Of a stretch of DNA of 64,000 nt, positions 13,279 to 34,492 are shown piece by piece (the first letter of the stretch is position 1; every line of letters starts with the position of its first letter). The notes beneath the pieces were generated by a model. It made no database searches. It worked only from the letters and a program-made list of their open reading frames with translations, and was not told the DNA's origin. Location of the stretch: contig CAVNZM010000001.1 in assembly GCA_963693365.1 (NCBI GenBank), forward strand, positions 12,090,001 to 12,154,000. Reading direction: 5' to 3'. The position numbers and the translations under genes are program-made. The stretch comes from Amoebidium appalachense (taxonomy: Eukaryota; Ichthyosporea).

Positions 13279-14491
13279 AAACCCCTACCTGAACATGACG
13301 GTCTGCCTCTTTGCCTTGATGGCGCCAATGATGCGCCTAATGTCGGGCTCAAACCCCATGTCAAGCATCCGGTCGGCCTGTTTGGGTATATTCCCCCAAT
13401 TAGGAAAAGAGAGCAATTGCACACGGGTTGAACTTATGGCATGAACAGATCTGGGGAGGGGAGGGAGGGGGGGGGGGGGGGGAGGTGGGGAGGAAGTTTG
13501 TTGGGGTTTGATAAGAAACAAGAAGCACGGAGAGGCTGCAGAGCTAGAAGAACACATAAAGAGATCCCAGCCTCCCCCCCCCCCCCTCCCCTTCCTCCAA
13601 ATAAGGAAATAAATAAAGGGGACGGGGAGAGGGGGGAAGACGTGGGGAAGGACGGCTGTGTGTGTGTTTGTGTGGTGTGTCTGTGTGTGTGCACGTGTTT
13701 GTCTGTGCCCGCGCGTGTGTGTGTGTGCAGCACATGATGTGTGTGTGGGTGCTTGTGTGTGTGTGTGTGTGTGTGTGTGTCCGCGCGTGCTTGCTTGTGC
13801 ATCCATCTATCCAAAACATATATCTACACACCTCATCCAGCACGAGATAGCCGACATTCGACAGATCACATGCGCCCTCCTCCATGTGGCCCAGCAGTCT
13901 GCCCGGTGTGGCCACAACCACGTGCAGACCCTGACGCAGCTCACTGGCCTGCGTCTGCTTGCTGACCCCCCCGTAGATGCACGCACTGTGTGGGGGTTAT
14001 GTGAGAATTTGCACGGGGAAAAGAAAAAAGAAGAGCTACATGGCATGAACAAAGAATATACAGAAAGAAAAACGAAGGGCAAATCACAAAGTGTCAATCC
14101 GAACAACCGATGTACCTTCGATGGTTCATGGTTGGTGCCCCTTTCTCTGCCCAGCCAATAACCCATCCTTATGCTGTGCACACACGGCAACTCATGCTGC
14201 CCTCCCCCCTTCCCCCCCCCAACCCCTCCTTTCCCCCTTCGGGATTCAATAGCTCGTATGTAACCCATGGCCGCCACATCAGCACGGTGAGCCTTCCTCC
14301 GCCAGCTCACAATCACAAACCATCGTAACCACAACCATATCCAACCCGTTCACGTGTCCTTATCGCTTCAGTCACCAAACCTGTACACACACACTTACGC
14401 ACACACACACATCTTGACCACGCACGTGCCTGCCAACTTCTTATACACCACTGGCAAAATCGGCACACTCACAACTTCCTCTGTCTTCCTG

Positions 14492-14526
<35 letters not shown>

Positions 14527-15356
14527 CTTGACTCCACACGTGCCCGCCATCTTCCTATACACCTCCTCAATCTGCATGGCCAGCTCGCGGGTGGGCGCAA
14601 GAACCAATACCAACGGTCCCTTTCTTCCCTTATTTGGCGCGAGGGGCGCCTGCGTCGAAATGTACACGGCGGAGGGAACGGCAAATGCGATCGTTTTTCC
14701 CGATCCGGTGGCGGCGATTCCGATCATGTCACGGCCAGACAGGCACACGGGCCAGGCCTGAGCCTGAATTGAGGTTGGCTCCTTGAAGGTGCCGCATATC
14801 TGCACGGTGATTGGTTGAGGTGGTGTGGAGGTGGTGGGGGTGGGGAAGGGAGAAGGGTGGGGAGAGGAGGGGCGGATTTGAGAGAGAGGGAGGCGGAGAT
14901 TGGGGGAGGGGGGGGAGGGACAAGGGTGTGTGTGAGAGAGTGATTGAGTGAGAGAACGAGTGTGAAGAGGGGGAGGAGAAGACACATAAGGGGGAAAGAA
15001 AAAAGAAAAAGAGAGGGGCCTAGAATAGGCAGAGAGGGCAGACCGCGGGGAAAAGGGGGGGGGGGGGGGGGGGGGGGTTCTACCCATGGGAAGCAGGAGA
15101 TAAGGGGACCACGAGGAGTCACTGTGAAGTGGAAATACAGACATATTGGTAGGCATGTGCAGATGAAGAGGGTTGGGTTGGGGGGGTGGGGGGGGGGGGG
15201 TTAGAGTGAGATGGGATGGGGAGGGGGGAGGGAGGGAGGGCAGGTTTGGATTGTTCGGTTGTAAAAACAAAAAAAAAAACTTAAAGCGGTCCCCACGAAA
15301 ACCAAGGAGAGGGGGCCGGGGGTGGTAGGATTAGCGGGCGGATGGTTGGGCGCCAA

Positions 15357-15403
<47 letters not shown>

Positions 15404-17855
15404 ATAACTGTGGCATCGTTGTGTGGGTTGTACGTGTATGCATGTTCGTGTGTAGTCTGTGTGTGCAGTGTGGGAGTGTGAGTGTGCAGGTGTGTGTGCA
15501 TGTGTTGGCTGGTGCTTGGTGTGTATGAGAGCTGTGTGTGTTTGTGTTGTAAATTAAATGCAAAGAACATAAACATACTATATCTGTCACGGGTGCTTGT
15601 GTGTGTGTATCTGCTGTGCGCAGATAACTGCAATGCAGCATGTGCATGTGTGTTTGTGCGTGTGTGGTGTAGAAGGGGGAGGGCGAGGGCGCGGGGGGGG
15701 GGAGGGGGGGGGGGGGGGGGAGTGCTTGCATGGTGCATGCATGCAAACACAGATATGCCTATGTATAAGCGGTTTAATAGTCTAAAGCGTGCACTCACCG
15801 ACATGATATTCTTTGGCACACACTCTGCGTCAGCAAACAGCCGGATGGGCTTGTACTCCTGGTCGGACTCAACCGTGATGCCCTGGGTAACGAAAAGGGT
15901 TAATATTGAGATTGCAAATGATCAGAGGTGAGTGAATGAAAGTGTAGTAGAAACGAGCGTGTGGGACGGTCCACGGGAGGCAGGCGGGCAGGGGAGGGGG
16001 GGGGGGGGGGGGAAGAAAAGGAGAATACCGTAGCATGTGTGTGTGTGTGTGTATGTGTGTGTGTGTGCATTCGTGAGTTATGATGTGTGTGCTTGCGTGG
16101 GTTTGTGCATGTGTGCTTTTGTTTGTGCGTGTGTACGGGTCCATGTGCATGTGCATGCGCATGTGTGTGCCCTTTGTGTGTGTGTGTGTGTGTGTGCGCG
16201 CGCGCGTGTGTTATTACCGGTCGGTTGATGTCATAAGCTACCAAGTGTGTTACTCTCCCCTCCCCCTCCGGGGGGAGGGGGAGGGGGTTTTGAATGCGTC
16301 AAAAAGTACGAAGTACACAAGAACAAACGGATAACACGATGCAGAATGCAAGGAGGAAAAGAGGGGGGGGGGGAGGGGGGGGGGGGGGGGTAAGGGGAAG
16401 AACACAGTAGACGGACGAATTGCAATTCAAACCCACCAAGGATACCAAAAGGCAGCCAGACTAAGAATGCAACATAAAAATATTGAGCATAGAGCCCATC
16501 CTCTAATAATGGGAAGCACATGTCCAGGGGGGGAAGGGGGGGGGGGGGGGGGGGGGAGGGGGGGGGGGGGCAGGGTATGTGGAATGGGCGATGGTTTGGT
16601 GGAGGTGGTGTGTTTGTGTGTATACAGGGGGGGGTCGGAGTGGGGGGAGGGGGGAGGGGGGGGGGCATGCGCGCCAGCTCCTCGCAGGCTTTGAAGTTTA
16701 CATATCATTTACATTCCTTTCACTTCGGTGACCTGAATTCGACCTACAGCTTATCAGGCAGCTCCCCCCTCTCCCCCCTCCCCTGAAAAAAGCACACAAA
16801 CTACCCACCCACCTCTTCAACCCCCCATAAAGATTTGTCTCTACATGCAGAGCAACACATGCTCTGCCCTTGCTTGAGGCCAATGCTCTTACACTCGCTC
16901 ACGTGCACAACCACACGTGTAACAAAGCAGAACTTTGCAAAGCATACGTCTTGTAAAAGCAAAGCAGCTGGCCATCCCCTTCCCGCTACCCCCCCGCCCC
17001 CCGCGCCCTTCTTTTCAGATCTCACTTTAGCCGACGACACATGCACACCCGACGCACACACACACACCTTGCTTTCTCTGTATTTCGCAACCTCTGCGGC
17101 CGTCATGGCCGCCGTAGCCGCACCCTCGTAATAGCTCCCCGTAGACTGCTCCTTCTTTGATTTCTTTGCCTCCTTAGACTTCACCTCCTCCCCATTTTCC
17201 GCCTCTGCCTTTCTCTTAACACCCTTAACTTCCTCCTGTGCGTCTTCCCCCTTAACCTTTTTGCTCTTTTTCTTCTTTCCTTCGCTAGCTGGCTCTGCTT
17301 CCTCCTCATCTTCCGTCACCTTCTTCTTCTTTTTCTTCTTTTTTTCCTCGCCGCCATTCTGTTTCGATTCTGAGCTGGTTTCCTCTACGGTTTCGGCACT
17401 GTCACTGCTCTTCTTCTTCTTCTTCTTCTTCTTCTCAGTTTCAAAATTCTCCGTCTCCTCTGGAGCTGCTTCCTCAGTTGTTCTGGAAGATGCAAGTACC
17501 TGTCAGGTTTTGGCGTGTACCATTTGCCAATCCCTTGCCCGCACCACTCACAGCACAGAATATTGCAGTTTACTACCACACAGATCCGGGTATGCTCATG
17601 CGCAAAAAAACAACATGTGAGCGGATACTAAGCCAAAAAAGATGGCGTAAAGAGCACCACTTACTCTTTCGCCTTCTTCTTCTTCTTCTTCTCTTTCTTG
17701 TCCTCTGCCGGGCTGACCTCCACATCAGCAACCACCGCCTGGGCATCGGCCATTTCTACATCCTCCGACTCTGTCTTCTTCTGTTTTTTCACCTTCTTAG
17801 ATTTCTTTACACTCTGAACCTCATGGGGCTCCTTAGAGGAGATTTCCACAGCCAT
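9358..17855 (-). CDS. DBP3: ATP-dependent DEAD-box RNA helicase, DBP3 type
   Basis: Twelve exons join in frame on the minus strand: 17855-17665, 17482-17068, 15882-15799, 14799-14525, 13985-13832, 13377-13289, 12697-12551, 11873-11793, 11434-11356, 10581-10459, 9927-9813 and 9509-9358, giving 1905 bases and 634 residues. Every intron is GT-AG. Residues 1-200 are Lys/Glu-rich, as in nucleolar DBP3 proteins. The Q motif ([10 protein letters not shown]), motif I AATGSGKT (259-266), PTRELA (299-304), DEAD (372-375, split by intron 5), SAT (403-405), ARGLD (525-529) and [10 protein letters not shown] (550-559) are intact. The segments [33 protein letters not shown] and [12 protein letters not shown] match yeast Dbp3 closely, including the C-terminal tail. 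DBP3 remodels pre-60S pre-rRNA in the nucleolus. The gene is divergent from RPAP3, and a TATAAATA on this strand lies about 120 bases upstream of the ATG. Confidence 0.93.
10648..10727 (+). repeat. (TG)n microsatellite in DBP3 intron 9
   Basis: About 80 bases of nearly pure TG, then GGT and a G run, with further GT-rich sequence to about 10880. Confidence 0.95.
10969..11164. repeat. 98-base perfect tandem duplication in DBP3 intron 9
   Basis: Two head-to-tail copies (10969-11066 and 11067-11164) of a complex, non-microsatellite sequence appear identical by eye. The lack of divergence suggests a very recent duplication, or an assembly artefact. Confidence 0.9.
15358..15400 (+). repeat. Homopolymer G43 in DBP3 intron 3
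   Basis: An uninterrupted run of about 43 G on the plus strand (C on the transcribed-sense strand of DBP3). The exact length is unreliable in any assembly. Confidence 0.85.
16286..16512 (-). repeat. Dispersed poly-G-flanked repeat, copy D
   Basis: Positions 16289-16352 are identical over 64 bases to 60858-60921. After an inserted G-run block the element ends with GAGCCCATCCTCT, matching the GAGCCCATC end of the other copies. It lies in DBP3 intron 2. Confidence 0.75.
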
Positions 17856-18673
17856 TTTGAAATTATTGACCTAAACTGCTACACTCCCCTACAAATTGTT
17901 GGCCGTAATCGACCAAGACAGGTGTGTTTTTGCTAGACCTAGAGCATGCACGTGTGCAAACTGAAACAAGACATGCTATTTATACATACCACTTGGAGCT
18001 GGCTAAGCCAGTCAGATGAACGAGCACCGATAACCCAAAAGATGAGCCAATCATACAAGAGCCACATGTACAATGCGCAAGATGGTATATTGCGTACCTG
18101 ATTTTACAACTCTAAACTGAAAGTTGCTTTTCTTAAAACATATGACAAAATGTATAAAGTTTAAAACTCAAAGGGCTCACTGAGCCTGACGGTAACCCTT
18201 AAAATTTCAGGTACCTAGAAAACCCGAGGTTTTGCATTATATTGACAAATTCAGTAAAATTTATGTATAATCTTTTATTTATAACTTCACTTTCTTGTAT
18301 ACTGTATAAATATAGCACGGCGAGGTGCTCGATGGCCTTGCCTCCTTGGTCGGTGGAACGGCCTGGTTGAGGCCTGAACCCAAATATGGCTTTACAATAG
18401 AGCATACGATTGGCTATAGTTTTGGCGCCTCTTTGAGTAAGGTGGTGCCGCCTAGGCCAATCACGTTTATACACGTTTTGAAAGGTTCCGGACGTTCGAC
18501 TGTGCGCATGCAAAGCCCCTCGCAGTGGAGCAATAAGAAAGAAAGAGAAAAGAGTTTTTATAGGACCTATATATTCATTCGTTTTCATGCGAAGTTAGTT
18601 TTATTCTGTTTCGCCCGAGCTAAAAATTACCTTCTCGTGCTGAAGATTGCTCAAAGACCGGCAAATTTGCAAC
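17856..18673. promoter_or_regulatory. Divergent promoter region of DBP3 and RPAP3
   Basis: The two start codons are 818 bases apart on opposite strands. CCAATCA occurs at 18047-18053 and 18457-18463, and ATTGG at about 18410 (CCAAT on the minus strand). A minus-strand TATAAATA (17984-17977) lies about 120 bases upstream of the DBP3 ATG; a plus-strand TATAAATA lies at 18305-18312. This region is notably free of the G/C runs and microsatellites that fill the introns. Confidence 0.6.
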
Positions 18674-27980
<9,307 letters not shown>

Positions 27981-29002
27981 TTCCCTGCCGGGCCCCGAAA
28001 TAGTGTCGGCTGGAGTGTTTTTGGGCGGATACCCAAAATGTATCGGTTGTGTTGGGTGGATGAAGGAAGACGGCAGCATGTGTACCCATGAATTGGTTGT
28101 CTCAAATATCTGCTTGCGAGTCTCCCCGCCCTCGTTTTCCCACCAGTTTCCGTAAAATATTGGCCTCTTTTTGCTGACGTGGTATTATTGTAGGTATTTT
28201 TGATGATTCTATACCATGATTGCCATTTGTCCAGGGCCCATATCTGTGTGTTTGTGGAGGGAGGTGGTTGGGGCGGTGTTGGGGGGGGGGGGGGAGGGGG
28301 GGGGATGGGGAGGGGGGGAGAGGGAGGGGAGGGGGAGGGGGGTGAGGGGGGAGGAGCAAGTCCATAGGCTTTCAGTATCTCGAATTTGAATGATGTGCCT
28401 GAACGTTGTGTGTGTGTGTGTGTCAGATATTAGTGATATTAGTGTGCCAATAGGCTGTGTGTGTGAATCTGTCTGATTCGTGGAGATTAATACTTGTATG
28501 GGTGGAATGGGTAGGTGTGGGTGTGTAAATTGGTCTGTAGGATAGTCTTGCGATTTTGAGTGTATGTCAGGAGGAATACTAGTGTGCTGTGGTATAGGAT
28601 GTGTACTGTGAGACTATGTAGCAGTCGACGGGATATGCATTGATTTTTATGGGATATACTTAGATTAATGTGGCATGGGATTTTGACTAAATTTGATGTG
28701 GCGTGGGATATGTAATGTGAGGTTGATGGGGCACGGGATGTATGTTCTGTCTCATTATACAATGGGAGTGGATCTGGTGTGGGACATGCGGTTGTGATAA
28801 ATACGAAATACTTACTAATGTAGATAGACAAATCATGTGACATACGTAAAGGAAGACAGTACAGGTGGTGTACTAGGACCCTCAGGCTGCAAGATAAAAT
28901 GTGGTAAAAAAACTGGAGGGATGATTCAGTTGTGATAATGTATGACACAGTACATGGAAGCCATACTTCTGTTATGAGCTCCCCCTTCCCCCCCCTCCCC
29001 CC

Positions 29003-29044
<42 letters not shown>

Positions 29045-29960
29045 AAAAAAAAAAAAAAAGGAAAAGAAAAGAAAGATAAGAAAGAAAAAAAACACACACA
29101 CGAAACACACCACCACCACCATCCACCCCCCCAAAAAAAAAAAAAAAAAAAAAAAAAAGCTTCGAAGGGCCAATGTGGAATTCGAAAGACAGAAATTTGA
29201 AACCACCTGAATTATCGTAGGCTGCAACTACTGAGCTACCTTTGTCTTTGAAAGCGGCAAATGCATTCGATACACAAACCAGGTGCAAATCAAAAAGAAA
29301 AAACACAGCTTAAAGTCTATTATAAATTAGTAATATTGATGATCCGTGATGACGCGGTCAGAATATCAGAGCCCCCCCCCCCCCCCCCCTCCCCCCCCCC
29401 CCCCCCCCCCCCCCCGAGTCCCCCTCCCCCTCCCCCTCCACACGTACACACACCCTGACACACGTGCAGTAGCCACACATACACACACACCGTGGCACTG
29501 CACGGTACACATACACACACACACACACACACAATAATAATAATAATAATAATAATAAATAAGTAAATAAAAAATAAATAAAGAAAAGAAAAAAAAACAA
29601 AACAAGAACACACTGTGACGCGCACGCTTTTTAATGAAAGAGGCCCATGTGTACATCTGTCGTAAAAGCGGTGATTTCTTTTGACCTTTCATCCCTATAG
29701 GCAGTACAACCAAAAGCCATATGCTAAGTTAATCTCAACCACCGTAAAAATCACCCACCCAGCAAATTTAAAAATTCTAAAGCTTCTTAAAAAGAGGGCC
29801 GAAAGGGTATGTGTTTATTTTTCATTACTCTGTTTTTTTTAAGTGTTAGGAAAATCAACACGGAAGCGCAAAATGGCGGTGTTTTTCTTCAAGTTTGGCA
29901 CTGAAGACCACAGAGCTAGTCCAGGCACTCGTACTTGGTTCTTTAACACCTATCTTACGC

Positions 29961-30112
29961 CTAACACGTACTGACGTGTTGCCGCACGTGCGACGTTTAA
30001 CATCTACTCAGGCGGTCCCTAGGAGACACCGCCTCAGTAGGTGGTAGCATGTGGGTCTAACACGTACTGACGTGTTGCCGCACGTGCGACGTTTTAACAT
30101 CTAGTCCCTTTT

Positions 30113-30155
<43 letters not shown>

Positions 30156-30192
30156 AAGGAGACACCGCCTCAGTAGGTGGTAGCATGTGGGT
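29961..30192. repeat. Interleaved duplication A-B-A'-B' with a poly-A insert
   Basis: Block A (29961-30006) recurs at 30057-30103, and block B (30022-30056) recurs at 30158-30192. Between A and B the first copy has 15 bases; between A' and B' the second has a short stretch plus about 37 A. Block A contains the near-palindrome AACACGTACTGACGTGTT and GCACGTGC. Confidence 0.88.
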
Positions 30193-31433
30193 ATATTTGC
30201 ATAGAGATCAGCGTTGATTGCGCAAACGCATTTTCTGCACCATAGCTGACTCGAGCGAGAAACAAAAGAGAAGGACTGACACGAAGTACTTCACGTAGGT
30301 AGCGCTGTATGGCCATAAGAACAACGTTCTTTTTATATAAAACAGTTTGCGACCTTTCTTTTCAAGTGCCCTTTCAACCATGTTACCGTAGTCTACGCAT
30401 CTAGGATGCTTGGAAGTCTCGCGCAGCTGCAGTAAGTGCTTTGCCGAAAGGATCACACCATGCAGCACCACTAGACAACGTACATGCAGTGGGTATACAG
30501 GCACGAAGGGCCGACTTCTAGGTGCTTCAGGGAATTGGGCATAATAGGTAGCGGGTTAGAAGGAGAAGAATTCTGTGGGGGAGCGGAGGTGGAAAGGGAG
30601 AGCCTTGTAGTCCATAATTAAACGGTAGCTATCGTTGTGGGTCCGCAACTGCACTGTACTCTTAGACTAACGGGAAGATGCGAACCCAAGTCACTAAAAC
30701 GAAAGTGCAAGCAGAAATATGCATGTTATTTCTTAAGCTGCTGACTCTTTTCAAGTGCATGATGTGAATGGTTTACGCTTATGTCGAGCTATAGCGTGCA
30801 TCATTTAAATTTTGACCCGGCGGGTCTTTTCTCACGCCAAGTATCACCTTGAGATCTTGTTAGTGTGCTGGTGTCGCGCATTTTTAGGTTGGTATGTGTG
30901 TGCCTGCCCTTGTGCTTTTGCGTGTGTGTGTGCGTGCGTGTGCACATCTGCGTGTGCGTGTGTGTGCTTGTGCGTGTGCGTGTGCATGCGTGTGTGTTTG
31001 TACGTGTGGACGTGCACGTGTGTGTGTTTGTGGGTATGTTTGCTTTTGTGTTTGTGTGTGTGTGTGTGAATGTGTGTGTGCGCGCGTGTACTTCATGCGA
31101 CCATAAGATATGTGTGTGTGAGGGATCCAGGAACGCGACGGTGTGCGAGAGAAAGGTCGTTGCACGGTGAGAGCATTTCGATGCGCAGACACAGGCTTGC
31201 TTGTTTAAAGCACGGATCTTCCCGGGGTGAGGGGGGGGGGAGGGGGGGGGGGGGGGGGAGGGGGGGGAGGGGGAGGAAATATGCAAAGGTGGTGACCAGG
31301 TGACACTATGTACCGTTGCCAGAGCAGAGACGGGGGGAGGGGGGGGGGGGGGGGAGAATGGAAGGTGGATATAGGGATGCTAGAAAGGGTTTCTTACGAG
31401 CTCTGTGCCGGGGGTGGGGAGGTGGGGAGAGAA

Positions 31434-31467
<34 letters not shown>

Positions 31468-31558
31468 GGGGAGTTGGGCGGGGGCAGTTGGATATCTGCA
31501 GGCCGGGAGCTTAGGCCAGGTGGGCGGTACGACCGGGTGGGGAACGGGGGAGGTGGGT

Positions 31559-31602
31559 GTATAGATCTAGGAGCAAGTGCGTATAGATCTAGGAGCAAGT
31601 GC
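31559..31602. repeat. 22-base perfect tandem duplication
   Basis: Two adjacent copies of a unit starting GTATAGATCTAGGAGC at 31559 and 31581. Confidence 0.92.
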
Positions 31603-33663
31603 GTACAAGAACTGCAAACACCTGTTGGTCGATAAAAGACCGTGACTTAGATGGACTTGCACCGAGAGGCTCAGTGGGCAATAACTTACAGTTGGGATGA
31701 GGAGTTGATAACATTATGCATTCTTCCATACTGCGGTGAACAGTGTAGTCTAAAAGTGGGAATAGATCCATTAAAGACTTGGTGGTTTCGTTCCTCCGTT
31801 TCCTACTACCAGATCTACCAGAGTCTCTAGCTGTCACTCCGGGGGCCTGCACTGCAAAGTACCCGCCGTGTACATGTATCATGATCGTCATGAGGTGTGG
31901 ATAGGCATACAACGGTTCGTGACCAGGGCACGAACACGAAGCACGTTTGTTGGCGTCTGTGGACATCACCATGCGATGCTTCGCTGACTTTGAGGTGGCT
32001 TTTCAAAACGAATACTTGTACGTTACTCATTGCTTAGCTACTATGTACGTCGCCCTCAACACTTTTCAACCGCCCTTCAAGTTACTGCTAGTATACTCGC
32101 TGCTAGCCTAGCCTTTCTCTACCCGGAGTGACTCTTAGTAGCTTGCTCGTGTGTATGTATATACGGTATCTTGCTTCCTAGGCCTCATTAATATATACCT
32201 TCATCTTTAACCTCTGCTACAAGCAGCAACATACCAAAAGATGTACGTGTGCACAACTATGGTCGATGTTCCGGTCTGTTCTTTTTATGCGCTCTAGATC
32301 TGCAACAAGCTGTACCAAGGGTTGCCTCGAGGGCCACGGGGACCTGCAACCTGCAGCTAACTGTGCAGATGTAACGTGCACGAAAAGCAGCCAGTAGAAC
32401 GACCAAGCCGAACAAAGCATACAGCACGTCTTATAAGCTGCCGTTATTCAACCACACCCACCGTTAAACTGCTTCCTCTAGCCCCCAGGTGTAAGCCAGT
32501 ACAAGCAACAAGAAACGGTTCCCATGCATGTGTGCTCATGGTGGGCCGTTTGGTCCAACAACCTAGCCTTACGGTGGTGAGATCGTCAGAATAAAACAAC
32601 ACTCAGTAAAATAGAGATATAAATAAATTTTATGAAGAGTATGGCGCTTCATTTGACTTAGTATATGCTTATGTTTTTTTTTCTCTTTTTTTTTCCTGCT
32701 GTTTTGGGTCAACGTTTTTGCCGCTCGCAATTTCGCTCCCCGGAAACGTTATGCTGCTTTTGAAGTCGGATCAATTTTTTGTAGGATTGCGCAAACAATC
32801 GCTGATCGCAAGGATGCACTGATGTACCTCTCGAGTGACGTCACTCCTATCCCACCGAATATCCAAATAGCCGAGATATATTGCAACTCTTGGTCAGAGA
32901 CGCAGACTAACTAGTGTGAGCTGATCAGGCCTCGGGGTGTTTGGTACAGGCGCTCGTGTCGTGATTTTGTACATGTATATGCACGGGTTTCGGGGATCTG
33001 TCTGTACGTACGTGCTTCAGCGCACACGTGGAGCACCGTGAAGCGTGTGCGTTTGTGTATATACACAACACCTGTGGTTCGGAAGGTACGGCCGTTTGTC
33101 TGTACGGCGCTGTGTGTGTGTGCGCGTGCGCGCGAGTCTGCAAGACCATTGGGTGAGTGGGTGGGTGTGCGTGTAATTACGTAAGAGGTGGGGGGGGGGG
33201 AGGGGAGGGGGGAGGAGGGGGGCGGGGAGGAGGGGGATAGACTGTCAGCTACCTCTTCTGTTTTACCCCGGCCCAATCGGCCCACAGGTTCACAATATCA
33301 TTGTTTCCCTCTACATTATACCACCCCCTGGTGACCTTTTATTTAGCGTTAATTTAGTGTGGTCCGTATAATGCCTTCATCCGGCCCCACATATCTACAA
33401 TCCTCTCTGTTGTGTACATAAAAGTTTATAAACGCTATAATAGAAACGCTCGGCGCTCCTGATATGGCAATGCTACCAAATTTAGAAAGAAGAAACGGAC
33501 ATCAGTGCACAGCACCAATCACAATCCCTCTTTAAAAATGCTACTGTATCCCATCCTCCACCATAGAAATCCACGTGGCATTCACATGGACACATGATAT
33601 CTGGCGGATTTCAAAGCAGCCAACCAGTCCCCACCATTACTTTTATCCTTTCTAACTAGCCAA

Positions 33664-34453
33664 TCAGGCAAACATGCTAGCAAAGATCATCTTCTCGCGC
33701 TGCTCCTGTGCCTTGATCTTCTTGATGACGTCATTGAGTTCCTTCTTGGCGGCCGCATTGGTTGAGTCTACCTCCACCAAATGCTGTGTGTGTGTGTGTG
33801 TGTGTGTGTGAGTGTGTGTGAGAGTGTGTGTGTGTGCTCTTGTGTGTTTGTGTGTGTGTGTGCTTGTCCTTGTGTGGGTGCTTGGATGTGCATGTTTTGG
33901 AACGGGGAGAAGAAGAAGGTAAGGGATGGGCTCAACTGAGCAAACTACTATTAAATATGAAATGCTGTGGTGTCCATAAATCGCAACAGATTACGTACAG
34001 ACCTGGCCGTGTAGGTCAAACCACACACTTCCTTTTCCCTCTTTAGAGTTCACATCTTTCCTGGAAGGGCAAACCAAAAAAGAATAATATCAGTGGACGA
34101 GCTGGCAGGAGAAAAGATGTACAAGCACTCGTACAGTCAACTATGTGTTTGCCTGTTCGAAGAGTGGAAAAGGTACGAAAAGGGAGAAGAGGTGGTAGTG
34201 GAGTTGCGCGTATGGGAGAGAGAGAGAGAGAGAGGGGGGGGGGGGGGGGGGGGGGGGGGAAGGGGGTTTCTTACCGTCAAAACCTTCTTAGCTTCAGGGG
34301 AGTCGTTGCTAGCACTGCAAAAAAGATGAAAGGATGTAAGAATCGATCAATTACACACACCCACACCCACACACACACACACACACCTTCAGATACACAC
34401 ACACACAAACACAGGCACCCACGCATGCACGCACGCATGCTGGCACACACACT

Positions 34454-34492
<39 letters not shown>

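Larger units (their letters stand above)
27981..33663. other. Convergent intergenic region between RPAP3 and the FKBP gene
   Basis: No gene is recognisable in 5.7 kb. It contains G/C runs, poly-A/poly-T tracts (29035-29060, 29135-29158), a degenerate GT block near 30895-31085 and two duplications listed separately. Small open frames at 30208-30504 (-) and 31589-31972 (-) have ordinary composition but no recognisable similarity. A minus-strand AATAAA at 33343-33338 lies about 320 bases past the FKBP stop and may be its polyadenylation signal. Confidence 0.5.

Noticed and set aside
31589-31972. 127-residue minus-strand ORF of ordinary composition
   Set aside because: No similarity, no splice or promoter context, and it overlaps a tandem duplication.
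34000-34065. Candidate FKBP exon ([19 protein letters not shown] frame)
   Set aside because: Its acceptor gives a stop in the required phase, and joining 34275 directly to 33783 restores a normal TPR helix length.
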